Positions 1-7,810 of a stretch of 33,610 nucleotides of DNA are shown piece after piece. The notes under the pieces were generated by a model. It was not told where the DNA came from and searched no databases. It worked only from the letters and a program-made list of their open reading frames with translations. Both the position numbers and the translations under genes were made by a program. Positions within the stretch are counted from its first letter, which is position 1; every line of letters begins with the position of its first letter. The DNA lies in assembly GCF_024509035.1 (NCBI RefSeq), contig NZ_JANINT010000146.1:1-33610 (forward strand), given 5' to 3'. This DNA is from Nocardioides sp. (lineage in GTDB: Bacteria; Actinomycetota; Actinomycetes; Propionibacteriales; Nocardioidaceae).

Positions 1-17
1 CCCACACCTGTGGAGAA

Positions 18-54
18 ACGTTGACCCGCCCGAAACTTTCGGGCGGGTCAACGT
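18..54. repeat. Perfect 18-bp inverted repeat (terminator-like hairpin)
   Basis: Arms 18-35 and 37-54 are exact reverse complements around a single central C, with the core TTGACCCGCCCGAAA on the left. A second, degenerate copy of the same repeat lies at 75-101. It lies downstream of the minus-strand L,D-transpeptidase gene, so it may be a terminator or a REP-like intergenic element. No U-tract follows on either strand, so termination is inferred. Confidence 0.7.
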
Positions 55-74
55 CGATCTCCACCGTTCGCGTC

Positions 75-101
75 GACCCGTCGCGAAGTTTCGGGCGGGT
101 C
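75..101 (-). terminator. Possible terminator of the L,D-transpeptidase gene; degenerate copy of the 18-54 repeat
   Basis: The right half (89-101) repeats the right arm of the 18-54 element exactly. The left half (75-87) is diverged but still pairs at most positions, allowing G-U wobble. It begins about 8 bases after the minus-strand stop at 110-112, where a transcript-ending hairpin would be expected. Confidence 0.4.
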
Positions 102-109
102 AAGCTGGA

Positions 110-1318
110 TCAGGACAGTGCGGAGCCCTGGCGGTACTGCTGGAAGGACTCGTTCCAGTCGCCGTAGCCGTTGTCGAGCGTCATCGGGCGATCGGTGCCG
201 GTGTACTCGACGACGTCACCGCGCCGCGACATGGCGTAGAGCCAACCGGCGTTCTCGGTGCTCAGGCCGGTGCAGCCGTGGGAGACGTTGGCGTAGCCCT
301 GCGAGCCGACCGACCACGGCGCAGCGTGGATGAACTCCCCGGAGTAGGTCACGCGCATGGCCCACTGGACGTTGTCGATGTCGTAGGCGTCGGCGCTGCC
401 CGCGGGGATGCCGACGGTCTCGGAGTTCATGCGCTTGCTGTCGAACTTCTCGATGATGACCTTGACGCCGGACCGGGTGGTGAACCCCGGCTTGCCGGTG
501 GTGATCGGCAGGGTGCGCAGCAGCTTGCCGTTGCTGAACACCTTCATCTGGTGGGTCTGGGCGTTGACGCGGTAGATGTGCGCGTCGCCGACGTGGAAGT
601 CGAGCTCGCGGCTCTCCTGGCCGTAGATCCCGTTGCCGGCGGCCACGCTGTTGACGTCGACGTCGACGTGCACGTCGGTGCCGGCCTTCCAGTACGCCTT
701 GGGGCGCCAGTGGGCCTCGGTGTCGCTCATCCAGTGCCACGAGCCGGGCTGGCTGGGCGTGGAGGTCACGGTCATGTGCTTCTCGAACGACGCCTTGTCG
801 GCGACCGGCAGGTCGAAGGTGACGATCACTGGCATGCCGACCCCGACGGTCTCGTCGGCGAGCGGCGCGACCGAGGGATAGGTCTGCTCGTCCAGCGTCA
901 GGTCGCGGGTCGTGAAGCGGGAGGTACGGCGCACCTGGGTGCCGTCGGTCTTCTTCGCGACCGTCGTCATCGTGTACGCCGTGCCCGGCTCGAGGCGCGA
1001 GGACGCCACCCAGCGGCTGCCGTCGGCCTCGACCTCGCCCGCGATCTTCCCCTCCGGCGAGGTGACCTGCACGGTGTCGATCGTCCCGCCGGTCGCCCGG
1101 ACGGACAGCTCCCGATCGACCGGGACGTTCGTGGCGTCCTTCTTGACGCTCGGGACCAACCGGAGCGCCGGCACGTCCTGGGACGCGGACGCGCTCGGGC
1201 CGTCGGCGCCGAGGGCGGAGGCCCCCGGCACGTCGTCGGACTGACAGGCCGTGAGCGTCAAGGCCGCAGCCAGTGCGAAGGCTGCGAGCGCGCCGTGGCG
1301 CGGACGACTGGTGGACAT
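110..1318 (-). CDS. L,D-transpeptidase lipoprotein (YkuD family with Ig-like domains)
   Basis: This is a 402-residue exported enzyme predicted to make 3-3 cross-links in peptidoglycan. An N-terminal hydrophobic stretch ends in the lipobox LTAC (lipidated Cys25). Immunoglobulin-like domains of the kind seen in mycobacterial Ldt proteins follow (about 60-270), then the YkuD catalytic domain. The active-site motif SHGCTGLS places the nucleophile at Cys349, with His347 beside it and an upstream FIHAAPW motif. I chose the ATG at 1318 rather than an upstream in-frame codon near 1396 because GGGGAG precedes it at good spacing and it puts the signal peptide at the N-terminus. The nearest gene upstream, ctaF, is co-directional but 111 bases away, so the gene probably has its own promoter. 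Confidence 0.92.
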   Translation of the reverse strand: MSTSRPRHGALAAFALAAALTLTACQSDDVPGASALGADGPSASASQDVPALRLVPSVKKDATNVPVDRELSVRATGGTIDTVQVTSPEGKIAGEVEADGSRWVASSRLEPGTAYTMTTVAKKTDGTQVRRTSRFTTRDLTLDEQTYPSVAPLADETVGVGMPVIVTFDLPVADKASFEKHMTVTSTPSQPGSWHWMSDTEAHWRPKAYWKAGTDVHVDVDVNSVAAGNGIYGQESRELDFHVGDAHIYRVNAQTHQMKVFSNGKLLRTLPITTGKPGFTTRSGVKVIIEKFDSKRMNSETVGIPAGSADAYDIDNVQWAMRVTYSGEFIHAAPWSVGSQGYANVSHGCTGLSTENAGWLYAMSRRGDVVEYTGTDRPMTLDNGYGDWNESFQQYRQGSALS

Positions 1319-1356
1319 GCGAGAACTCCCCGTGACGAGCGTGTGGTCCTGCGACC

Positions 1357-1362
1357 AGCCTA
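1357..1362 (-). promoter_or_regulatory. Candidate -10 box for the L,D-transpeptidase gene
   Basis: The minus strand reads TAGGCT, about 38 bases before the ATG at 1318, in the 111-base gap after ctaF. I see no convincing -35 element. The rest of the gap (1319-1429) shows only the GGGGAG ribosome binding site. Confidence 0.35.
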
Positions 1363-1429
1363 ACCGGCGGGCCCTATCGAGCCGATTCGACACCACAGGG
1401 GCACCGCCGCGCGCCGCCGACCGGGTCGC

Positions 1430-1828
1430 TCAGTGCGCGTGCTCTCCGCGGTAGTACTCGAAGATCCACCCGCTGAGCGCGATCGCCCCCAGCGCCACGC
1501 CGATGATCAGCAGCCACCACGCACCGAGCGCGGTGGCGTAGACGATCGTGCTGAGCGTCAGCGCGCACCACAGCGGCCACCAGGAGTACGGCGGGAAGAA
1601 CCCCAGCTCACCCGCACCGTCGGCGATCTCGCCGTCCTTGCGGTCCTCGGGCCGCGGCTCCATCGACCGGGCGTGGAACGCCAGGTAGAGGGTGACCATG
1701 CCGGCCAGCAGGAAGGTCATCGTCAGGACGGAGGTGCCGGTCCAGTCGGAGGTGATGAACCAGTACGCCGGGCTGACCAGCGCGAAGAAGATCGCGGTGA
1801 TCGCGAAGATCCAGGCCTCGGACTTCAT
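1430..1828 (-). CDS. ctaF: Cytochrome c oxidase subunit IV (actinobacterial type)
   Basis: A 132-residue integral membrane protein with four predicted hydrophobic helices (about 5-25, 32-52, 82-101 and 103-123) and a charged loop rich in Arg, Glu and Asp after helix 2. It matches the small actinobacterial subunit IV of the aa3 oxidase in length, topology and the WIFEYYRGEH-type tail. The ATG overlaps the ctaD stop (ATGA on the minus strand at 1825-1828), so translation is probably coupled. It is the last gene of the ctaC-ctaD-ctaF cluster and is expected to act as a structural subunit with no redox centre. Confidence 0.93.
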   Translation of the reverse strand: MKSEAWIFAITAIFFALVSPAYWFITSDWTGTSVLTMTFLLAGMVTLYLAFHARSMEPRPEDRKDGEIADGAGELGFFPPYSWWPLWCALTLSTIVYATALGAWWLLIIGVALGAIALSGWIFEYYRGEHAH

Positions 1829-3576
1829 CAGGCGTTGCCCTCCGGGTCGTTGTTGCGGTCGCGCAGCATCTCCTCGCGACCCTCCATGTCGGGAGCGTCG
1901 GCCGGTCCACCGACCCGTGCCATCTCGTTGTCCTCGAGCTCGATCGCCGCCACCTCCGGGTGGTGCAGGTCGAAGGCCGGGGACTCCGAGCGGATCCGCG
2001 GGATCGCGACGAAGTTGTGCCGCGGCGGCGGGCAGCTGGTCGCCCACTCCAGCGAGCGACCCCAGCCCCACGGGTCGTCGGTGTTGACCAGCGGAGCGCG
2101 ACGCGAGATGTAGACGTTGTAGAGGAACGGCAGCGTCGAGGCGCCGAGCAGGAAGGCACCGATGGTCGAGACCTGGTTGAGGGCCTGGAACCCATCACCG
2201 GGCAGGTAGTCGGCGTAGCGACGGGGCATGCCCTCGACACCGAGCCAGTGCTGCACGAGGAACGTGGTGTGGAAGCCGACGAACAGCAGCCAGAAGTGCA
2301 CCTTGCCGAGACGCTCGTCGAGCATCCGACCGGTCATCTTGGGCCACCAGTAGTAGAACCCCGCGAACATCGCGAACACCACGGTTCCGAACACCACGTA
2401 GTGGAAGTGCGCGACCACGAAGTAGGAGTCGGACACGTGGAAGTCCAGCGGCGGGCTCGCCAGGATGACACCGGTCAGACCACCGAAGAGGAAGGTCGTC
2501 AGGAAGCCGATCGACCACAGCATGGGCGTGTCGAAGGAGATGGACCCGCCCCACATCGTGCCGATCCAGTTGAAGAACTTCACACCTGTCGGTACGGCGA
2601 TCAGGAAGGTCATGCCGGAGAAGAACGGCAGGTCCACGGCGCCGGTCACGAACATGTGGTGGGCCCACACCGCGACCGAGAGGATCGCGATGCCGAGCGT
2701 GGCTCCGACCAGGCCGATGTAGCCGAAGACCGGCTTGCGGCTGAACACCGGGAGGATCTCGGTCACGATGCCGAAGAACGGCAGGGCGATGATGTAGACC
2801 TCGGGGTGGCCGAAGAACCAGAAGAGGTGCTGCCACAAGATCGCGCCACCGTGAGCGGTGTCGAAGACGTGAGCGCCGAGCAGGCGGTCGGCCTCGAGCG
2901 AGAGCAGCGCTCCGGCCAGCACGGGGAACGCGATCAGGACGAGCAGGCTCGTGACCAGGGTGTTCCAGACGAAGATCGGCATCCGGAACATCGTCATGCC
3001 GGGCGCGCGCATGCAGATGATCGTGGTGATGAAGTTGACCGCACCGAGGATCGTGCCGAGGCCGGCCATCCACAGGCCCATGATCCACAGGTCACCGCCG
3101 ACCCCCGGGGACCGGACCGCGTCGGAGAGCGGCGTGTAGGCGAACCAGCCGAACGACGCGGCGCCACCGGGGGTGAGGAACCCCGAGGCGGCGATCAGGC
3201 CGCCGAAGAGGAACAGCCAGTAGCTGAACATGTTCAGGCGCGGGAACGCCACGTCGGGCGAGCCGATCTGCAGCGGCATGATCACGTTGGCGAAGCCGAA
3301 GAACAGCGGCGTCGCGAACAGCAGCAGCATGATCGTGCCGTGCATCGTGAACAGCTGGTTGTAGACCTCGTCGTTGACGACCTGCATGCCCGGGTAGGCC
3401 AGCTCGGAGCGGATCAGCATGGCCATGAGGCCGCCGATCATGAACCACGCGAACGACGTGCCGAGGTAGAGCTTGCCGATCAGCTTGTGGTCGGTGGTCG
3501 TGAAGACGCGGGCGAGCTGCTCACCGAGTCGGGGACGTCCCGCGATGGCGCTGGGGTGTGCGGCGGTGGCGGTCAC
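1828..3576 (-). CDS. ctaD: Cytochrome c oxidase subunit I
   Basis: The 582-residue catalytic subunit of aa3-type terminal oxidase reduces O2 to water and pumps protons in the plasma membrane. About twelve hydrophobic helices are present. Conserved ligands are visible: His79 and His392 for haem a, His390 for haem a3, and His257 in GHPEVY plus His306/His307 for CuB. Tyr261 is the residue cross-linked to the CuB histidine in this family, and Lys333 corresponds to the K-channel lysine. The GTG start at 3576 overlaps the ctaC stop (GTGA), which argues against longer in-frame starts. All key residues are intact, so it should be functional. Confidence 0.97.
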   Translation of the reverse strand: MTATAAHPSAIAGRPRLGEQLARVFTTTDHKLIGKLYLGTSFAWFMIGGLMAMLIRSELAYPGMQVVNDEVYNQLFTMHGTIMLLLFATPLFFGFANVIMPLQIGSPDVAFPRLNMFSYWLFLFGGLIAASGFLTPGGAASFGWFAYTPLSDAVRSPGVGGDLWIMGLWMAGLGTILGAVNFITTIICMRAPGMTMFRMPIFVWNTLVTSLLVLIAFPVLAGALLSLEADRLLGAHVFDTAHGGAILWQHLFWFFGHPEVYIIALPFFGIVTEILPVFSRKPVFGYIGLVGATLGIAILSVAVWAHHMFVTGAVDLPFFSGMTFLIAVPTGVKFFNWIGTMWGGSISFDTPMLWSIGFLTTFLFGGLTGVILASPPLDFHVSDSYFVVAHFHYVVFGTVVFAMFAGFYYWWPKMTGRMLDERLGKVHFWLLFVGFHTTFLVQHWLGVEGMPRRYADYLPGDGFQALNQVSTIGAFLLGASTLPFLYNVYISRRAPLVNTDDPWGWGRSLEWATSCPPPRHNFVAIPRIRSESPAFDLHHPEVAAIELEDNEMARVGGPADAPDMEGREEMLRDRNNDPEGNA

Positions 3577-4502
3577 TTGCCTTCTCCCTCGGATTCGTCG
3601 CTGTCGAGACCGACCTGCGTGCGGGTGCTCTCGCCGCCGAGCAGCGGGGTGTCGGAGGTCGCCCCGGCGTCCTGCAGGTCCTGGAGGTAGGCGTCGTACT
3701 CCGCCCGGGTCACGACCTTGACGTTGAAGAGCATCCGCGAGTGGTAGGTGCCGCAGAGCTCGAAGCACTTGCCCGCGAACTCACCGGTGCGGTTCGGGGT
3801 GATCTCGTAGTGGTTGACCCGCCCCGGGACGACGTCCATCTTGAGGAGGAACGCCGGCACGCTCAGGTCGTGGATCACGTCGGGCGAGTGCAGGTTGAAC
3901 CGGGTGGTCTCCCCCACGGGCAGCACGAGCGTCGGGACGTACGACGCCGTGCCGGCCTCGTAGGCGTAGGAGGAGTACGGGAACTCGTCGTCGGACGCGT
4001 CGTCGTTGGCCGCCTCGTCCTGCTCGCCGAGACCGTAGTTGAACGTCCAGGACCACTGCTGGCCCACGACCTCGATGGTGTTGTCCACCGGGAGGTCGTC
4101 GTCGAGGACGGCGTTCTGGGTGTCGACGGTCTTGGCGAAGAAGACGATCACCATGATGATCGGGGCGATCGTGTAGAAGATCTCGAGCGGCAGGTTGTAG
4201 CGCGTCTGGACCGGGATCTCGTCCTCGCTACGACGCCGGAAGCGCCAGATCGAGTAGAAGATCAGGCCCCACACCACCGCGCCGGTGATGAGGGCGGCGA
4301 TCCACGCGCCCTGCCACAGGTTGAGGATGTGCTCACCCTGCTCGGACGCCGGATCCGGCATCGCCAGACGCTTCCACTCGCCCTCGGTCTCGGACGAGCA
4401 GCCACCCAGCACCAACACGGCGGCACCCATCGCGGCCAGCCCGGTCACCCTGCGGGCGGTCCCGCGGGTGCTGGCGGTGCGCTTGGGGAGTTGCAGACTC
4501 AA
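3573..4502 (-). CDS. ctaC: Cytochrome c oxidase subunit II (CuA lipoprotein)
   Basis: Subunit II takes electrons from cytochrome c (or the bc1-linked cytochrome) through its CuA centre. The protein is 309 residues: a signal peptide with lipobox LVLGGC, two membrane helices, then an extracytoplasmic cupredoxin domain. CuA ligands are His211, Cys246, Glu248, Cys250, His254 and Met257. I chose the TTG start at 4502 because a GAGAGAGG ribosome site lies 8 bases upstream and it gives a full-length signal peptide. The first internal ATG would leave too short a signal. An acidic insertion of Asp/Glu residues lies between the second helix and CuA. It is the first gene of the cta cluster and overlaps ctaD by four bases. 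Confidence 0.95.
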   Translation of the reverse strand: MSLQLPKRTASTRGTARRVTGLAAMGAAVLVLGGCSSETEGEWKRLAMPDPASEQGEHILNLWQGAWIAALITGAVVWGLIFYSIWRFRRRSEDEIPVQTRYNLPLEIFYTIAPIIMVIVFFAKTVDTQNAVLDDDLPVDNTIEVVGQQWSWTFNYGLGEQDEAANDDASDDEFPYSSYAYEAGTASYVPTLVLPVGETTRFNLHSPDVIHDLSVPAFLLKMDVVPGRVNHYEITPNRTGEFAGKCFELCGTYHSRMLFNVKVVTRAEYDAYLQDLQDAGATSDTPLLGGESTRTQVGLDSDESEGEGK

Positions 4503-4540
4503 CGCCTGAGCCTCTCTCTCAACGAACTCGGATGAGCCGC

Positions 4541-4546
4541 ACCTTA
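4541..4546 (-). promoter_or_regulatory. Candidate -10 box for the ctaCDF operon
   Basis: The minus strand reads TAAGGT about 38 bases upstream of the ctaC TTG. The -35 region is weak (GGCAAT at 17-base spacing). The remaining intergenic bases up to 4672 are GC-rich, with a short CCCCC/GGGGG dyad around 4568-4579 of unknown meaning. Confidence 0.4.
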
Positions 4547-4672
4547 TCGGAATCCCAGGACCTATTGCCCCCTGGGGGGCCCTGGCGCGGACACAAGTCC
4601 CGGGACCTTCTACCCGCTGGTACCCGCCGGGGTGGCCCGGAGGCGCCTGGGAGGCGTCGGACCGGTGGCAGA

Positions 4673-4678
4673 TAGGTT
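4673..4678 (+). promoter_or_regulatory. Candidate leaderless promoter (-10 TAGGTT) of the cysteine desulfurase-like gene
   Basis: TAGGTT is followed by exactly seven bases and then the GTG start at 4686. No Shine-Dalgarno sequence can fit, so transcription probably begins at the start codon. Confidence 0.5.
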
Positions 4679-4685
4679 CGGCCAC

Positions 4686-5810
4686 GTGACCAGCGCCGAC
4701 CGTCCGAGCGCCCTCCCCCGCCCGGTCTACCTCGACTCGGCCTCCGCCGAGCCGCTGCACCCGGCCGCCCGCGAGACGCTCCTCGCGGCGCTCGAGCGGG
4801 GGTACGCCGACCCGCGGCGGCTGCACGGGCCGGCCCGCGACGCCCGGCTGCTGCTCGACAACGCCCGCGCGGTGGTCGCGGAGTGCCTGGAGGTGCGTCC
4901 CGACGAGGTCACCTTCACCGCCTCGGGCACCGAGGCGGTCCACCGCGGCCTGCTCGGGCTGCGCCTCGGGACGGCGCCGGCCGGGGACGCCCGGATCGGG
5001 TACGCCGCCGTCGAGCACTCCGCAGTGGTGCACGCGGCCCGGTGGACCGGCCCCGAGCCGCTCGAGGTCCCGGTGGACCGGCTCGGCAGGGTCGACCCGG
5101 AGGGCTTCGCCGGAGCGGACGTCGTGGCGCTCCAGAGCGCCAACCACGAGGTCGGCACCCTGCAGCCGGTCGACCGGCTGCCCGACGGCGTGCCGCTGTT
5201 CCTCGACGCCTGCGCGTCGATGGGCCGCCTCCCCCTGCCGGCCCGCTGGGACGTGCTCGCCGGCTCGGCACACAAGTGGGGCGGCCCGGCCGGCGTCGGC
5301 GTCCTCGTGGTCCGCAAGGGCACCCGGTGGGCGAACCCGTTCCCCGGGGACGACCGGGTCGACGAGCGGGCCAGCGGCTTCGAGAACGTCCCGGCGGCGC
5401 TGGCAGCGGCCGCGGCGCTCCGGGCGGTCGTGGCCGAGCGCGACGACGTCGGTGCCCGCCAGCGGGCGCTCGTGGACCGGATCCGGGCCGCTGCGGCAGA
5501 CGTCGCGGACGTCGAGGTCGTCGGCGACCCGGTCGACCGCCTCCCCCACCTGGTGACGTTCTCCTGCCTCTACGTCGACGGCGAGGCGCTGGTCACCGAG
5601 CTCGACCGGCGCGGCTACGGCGTGGCGAGCGGCTCGGCCTGCACGGCGTCGACCCTGACGCCCAGCCGGGTGCTCGAGGCCATGGGGGTCCTCACCCACG
5701 GCAACGTGCGCGTGTCCCTCACCCGCGACACCACCGAGGCCGACGTCGACGGCTTCCTCGACGTACTGCCCGGCGTGGTCCGCGACATCCGGGCCGAGGT
5801 CGGCCTGTGA
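4686..5810 (+). CDS. Cysteine desulfurase-like aminotransferase class V
   Basis: A PLP enzyme of 374 residues, predicted to move sulfur from L-cysteine to an active-site cysteine as persulfide. The PLP lysine is Lys197 in SAHKWGG. The catalytic cysteine is Cys319 in the SGSACTAS loop, matching the IscS/NifS group and differing from plain aminotransferases. The start is the GTG at 4686, set by the TAGGTT box seven bases before it; the upstream ATG at 4632 would lie inside the promoter region. It overlaps the next gene by four bases (GTGA), and that gene encodes a TusA-like carrier. The pair therefore probably works as donor and acceptor, for tRNA thiolation or another cofactor. It is shorter and more diverged than housekeeping IscS or SufS. 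Confidence 0.88.
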   Translation: MTSADRPSALPRPVYLDSASAEPLHPAARETLLAALERGYADPRRLHGPARDARLLLDNARAVVAECLEVRPDEVTFTASGTEAVHRGLLGLRLGTAPAGDARIGYAAVEHSAVVHAARWTGPEPLEVPVDRLGRVDPEGFAGADVVALQSANHEVGTLQPVDRLPDGVPLFLDACASMGRLPLPARWDVLAGSAHKWGGPAGVGVLVVRKGTRWANPFPGDDRVDERASGFENVPAALAAAAALRAVVAERDDVGARQRALVDRIRAAAADVADVEVVGDPVDRLPHLVTFSCLYVDGEALVTELDRRGYGVASGSACTASTLTPSRVLEAMGVLTHGNVRVSLTRDTTEADVDGFLDVLPGVVRDIRAEVGL

Positions 5811-6046
5811 GCACGCCTGCCGACCTCGAGCTCGACTGCCGCGGGATGCTCTGCCCGCTCCCGGTGATCGAGCTCGGCAAGCGGATCGGCGAGGTCGCCG
5901 TGGGTGGGCTGGTCGCGGTCGTCGCCAGCGACGTGGCGGCCCGCACCGACGTGCCGGCATGGTGCCGGATGCGCGGGCAGGAGTACGCCGGCGAGGAGAC
6001 GGCCCCCGACGGGACGCCTCGCTACCTGGTGCGCAGGCTCAGCTGA
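5807..6046 (+). CDS. TusA-family sulfurtransferase
   Basis: A 79-residue sulfur-carrier protein. The CPLP motif near the N-terminus gives the persulfide-carrying Cys16; an additional cysteine lies at 11. The size is typical of TusA/SirA proteins. The GTG start overlaps the stop of the desulfurase gene (GTGA at 5807-5810), so the two are translationally coupled and very likely exchange sulfur. Its stop overlaps that of the convergent adenosine kinase gene by eight bases. The final acceptor cannot be told from this window. Confidence 0.87.
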   Translation: MSTPADLELDCRGMLCPLPVIELGKRIGEVAVGGLVAVVASDVAARTDVPAWCRMRGQEYAGEETAPDGTPRYLVRRLS

Positions 6047-7040
6047 GCGTCTTGAGGAACGGGGCGATGTCCTCGGCCGCGTCCGGCCCGTAGGAGTGCT
6101 CCAAGCGGCCCAGGAACTGGGCCGGGGTGAAGCCGTACTCCTGGGTGCCGACGGTCTCCACGACGTACGCCGCCAGCACGCACCCGACCTGCGCGGAACG
6201 CTCGAGCCCGACGCCCCAGGCCATCCCGGCGAGGAAGCCCGCCCGGAACGCGTCGCCGACCCCGGTCGGCTCGACCGCCGGGACGTCCTTGGCGGCCGGG
6301 AGCTCGATGGGCTCCTCGCCGCTGCGCGTGATGCGCACGCCGTCCTTGCCGAGCGTGGTCACCTGGATGCCGACCCGGGAGAGGATCTCCTCGGCGGACC
6401 AGCCGGTCTTCTGCTCGATCATGTGCGACTCGTACTCGTTGGAGAACAAGATCGCGGCGCCGTCGATGAGCGGCCGGATGAGGTCGCCCCCGCTGAAGGC
6501 GAGCTGCTGGCTGGGGTCGGCGATGAAGGGGTAGCCCCGCTGCCGGCACTCCTCGGTGTGGCGCAGCATGCCGTCGGGGTCGTCGGCACCGATCAGGACG
6601 TACTCGGGCGCGCCCTCCCGCGCCGCGATCGGGGCCAGCTCGATGAGCCGGGCCTCGCTCATCGCGCCCGGGTAGAAGGAGGCGAACTGCGCCATCGTGG
6701 CGTCGGTGGTGCACACGAACCGTGCGGTGTGCTTGGTCTCGGAGATCCGCACGTGCGAGCAGTTGACGCCGTGCCGCTCCAGCCAGGACCGGTAGTCGCC
6801 GAAGTCCTCGCCGGCCGCGCCGACGAGCACCGGGGTGAGCCCGAGCTGACCCAGCCCGAAGCACATGTTGGCGGCCACTCCCCCGCGCCGGATCTCCAGG
6901 TCCTCGACGAGGAACGAGACCGAGAGCTTGTCCAGCTGCTCGACCACCAAGGAGTCGGCGAACTTGCCCTGGAAGCTCATCAGGTGGTCGGTGGCGATGG
7001 AGCCCGCGATCAGCAGCGACATGCCGTGAACACTACTCAT
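6039..7040 (-). CDS. adoK: Adenosine kinase (PfkB/ribokinase fold)
   Basis: This 333-residue cytosolic sugar/nucleoside kinase closely resembles the mycobacterial adenosine kinase (formerly annotated as carbohydrate kinase CbhK) along its length. Shared blocks include GSIATDHL near the N-terminus, RRGGVAANM, ASFYPGAMSEAR and ADPSQQL. The catalytic base is Asp263 in PTGVGDAFRAGF. It would phosphorylate adenosine to AMP in purine salvage. The ATG at 7040 is preceded by GGAGGA at ideal spacing; a second in-frame Met seven codons later is less well placed. As I recall it, M. tuberculosis also has adoK near ctaC, a HesB-like gene and a glycerate kinase, so the neighbourhood appears conserved. The gene converges on the TusA gene. 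Confidence 0.9.
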   Translation of the reverse strand: MSSVHGMSLLIAGSIATDHLMSFQGKFADSLVVEQLDKLSVSFLVEDLEIRRGGVAANMCFGLGQLGLTPVLVGAAGEDFGDYRSWLERHGVNCSHVRISETKHTARFVCTTDATMAQFASFYPGAMSEARLIELAPIAAREGAPEYVLIGADDPDGMLRHTEECRQRGYPFIADPSQQLAFSGGDLIRPLIDGAAILFSNEYESHMIEQKTGWSAEEILSRVGIQVTTLGKDGVRITRSGEEPIELPAAKDVPAVEPTGVGDAFRAGFLAGMAWGVGLERSAQVGCVLAAYVVETVGTQEYGFTPAQFLGRLEHSYGPDAAEDIAPFLKTLS

Positions 7041-7072
7041 TGGTACTCCTCCAGGTACCCAGCAGTAGGGCC

Positions 7073-7078
7073 TACCGT
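7073..7078 (+). promoter_or_regulatory. Candidate leaderless promoter (-10 TACCGT) for the 73-residue unknown
   Basis: TACCGT is followed by seven bases and then the ATG at 7086. The divergent adoK start lies only 45 bases away, so the two promoters must overlap or abut. Confidence 0.5.
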
Positions 7079-7085
7079 CGAGAAC

Positions 7086-7307
7086 ATGAGCGCTGAGAAG
7101 ACCCCCGGACGCCTGGCCTACGACGACCTCACGACCCCCTCGGAGATGACCCGCGACTGCGAGGCGGTGCGCGCCGCGCTGCGCCCGGCGCCCTCGATCC
7201 ACTTCGCCGACTTCCCCCGCGAGATCCGCAAGCGCGGTGAGATCGAGTACTCCGCGGCCGCCGCCCGGCTGGCCGGCGCCCTCAACCTCCAGCTCGACGG
7301 GGACTGA
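7086..7307 (+). CDS. Conserved hypothetical protein, 73 residues
   Basis: I do not recognise a family with certainty. The protein is small, soluble and charged, with no cysteines beyond one near residue 20 and no membrane segment or signal peptide. The middle carries a Phe-Ala-Asp-Phe-Pro motif followed by a basic/acidic helix (EIRKRGEIEYSAAAARLAGAL). Support for coding comes from its position between a leaderless-type promoter and a strong terminator, and from normal codon use with GC-rich third positions. It is divergent from adoK and convergent with the Fe-S carrier gene. Confidence 0.7.
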   Translation: MSAEKTPGRLAYDDLTTPSEMTRDCEAVRAALRPAPSIHFADFPREIRKRGEIEYSAAAARLAGALNLQLDGD

Positions 7308-7330
7308 CCCGACCACGGGACTCGGACATG

Positions 7331-7367
7331 CGAAAGGCCCCGCCGGCGATGCCGGCGGGGCCTTTCG
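7331..7367. terminator. Strong bidirectional terminator
   Basis: A perfect 17-bp stem (7331-7347 with 7351-7367) closes a GAT loop. The outer stem bases are CGAAAGG/CCTTTCG, which gives A and T runs on both sides. It sits between two convergent genes ending at 7307 and 7377, so it can serve both strands. Confidence 0.9.
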
Positions 7368-7376
7368 GATGTCAGC

Positions 7377-7739
7377 TCAGTGGAACGAGTCGCCGCAGGC
7401 GCAGGAGCCGGTGGCGTTCGGGTTGTCGATCGTGAAGCCCTGCTTCTCGATCGAGTCGACGAAGTCGATCATCGCGCCGTTGAGGTAGGGGACGCTCATC
7501 CGGTCCACGACGACGGACACGCCGTCGAAGTCGGTGACGACGTCGCCGTCCAGGCTGCGCTCGTCGAAGAACAGCTGGTAACGCAGACCCGAGCAGCCGC
7601 CCGGCTGCACGGAGATGCGGAGCGCGAGGTCGTCGCGGCCCTCCTGGTCCAGGAGGCTCTTCACCTTGGCGGCGGCCACCGGGCTCAGGTTGATGGAGTC
7701 CGTGCGGCGCTCGGTGGTGGTCTCGACCTGCTCGGTCAT
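7377..7739 (-). CDS. A-type iron-sulfur cluster carrier (HesB/IscA/ErpA family)
   Basis: A 120-residue carrier that accepts and delivers Fe-S clusters. The three conserved cluster cysteines are Cys49 (GGCSG) and Cys113/Cys115 (SCACG). The core family fold starts near residue 15, after a charged N-terminal extension. The ATG at 7739 is favoured over a TTG five codons earlier because GGGAGAA sits correctly before the ATG. It is co-directional with glycerate kinase but separated by 71 bases. ErpA-like function (delivery to essential targets) is likely for a stand-alone actinobacterial copy but cannot be shown here. Confidence 0.92.
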   Translation of the reverse strand: MTEQVETTTERRTDSINLSPVAAAKVKSLLDQEGRDDLALRISVQPGGCSGLRYQLFFDERSLDGDVVTDFDGVSVVVDRMSVPYLNGAMIDFVDSIEKQGFTIDNPNATGSCACGDSFH

Positions 7740-7810
7740 GTGCGGTTCTCCCAAGGTCGGCGGAAGCGGGTGTTACTCGATCAATGGTCGCACACGGCCG
7801 GTTATTCCGG

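Noticed and set aside
278..1363. A 361-codon plus-strand open frame opposite the L,D-transpeptidase
   Set aside because: Antisense shadow; the minus-strand gene has a lipobox and an intact SHGC active site.
1960..3690. A 576-codon plus-strand open frame opposite ctaD
   Set aside because: It is antisense to a gene with complete catalytic motifs. Its product is a biased Arg/Asp/Glu/Gly composition expected from a GC-rich shadow frame.
4561..4590. CCCCC/GGGGG dyad upstream of ctaC as a possible regulatory hairpin
   Set aside because: Too short and purely GC; such dyads are expected by chance at this base composition.
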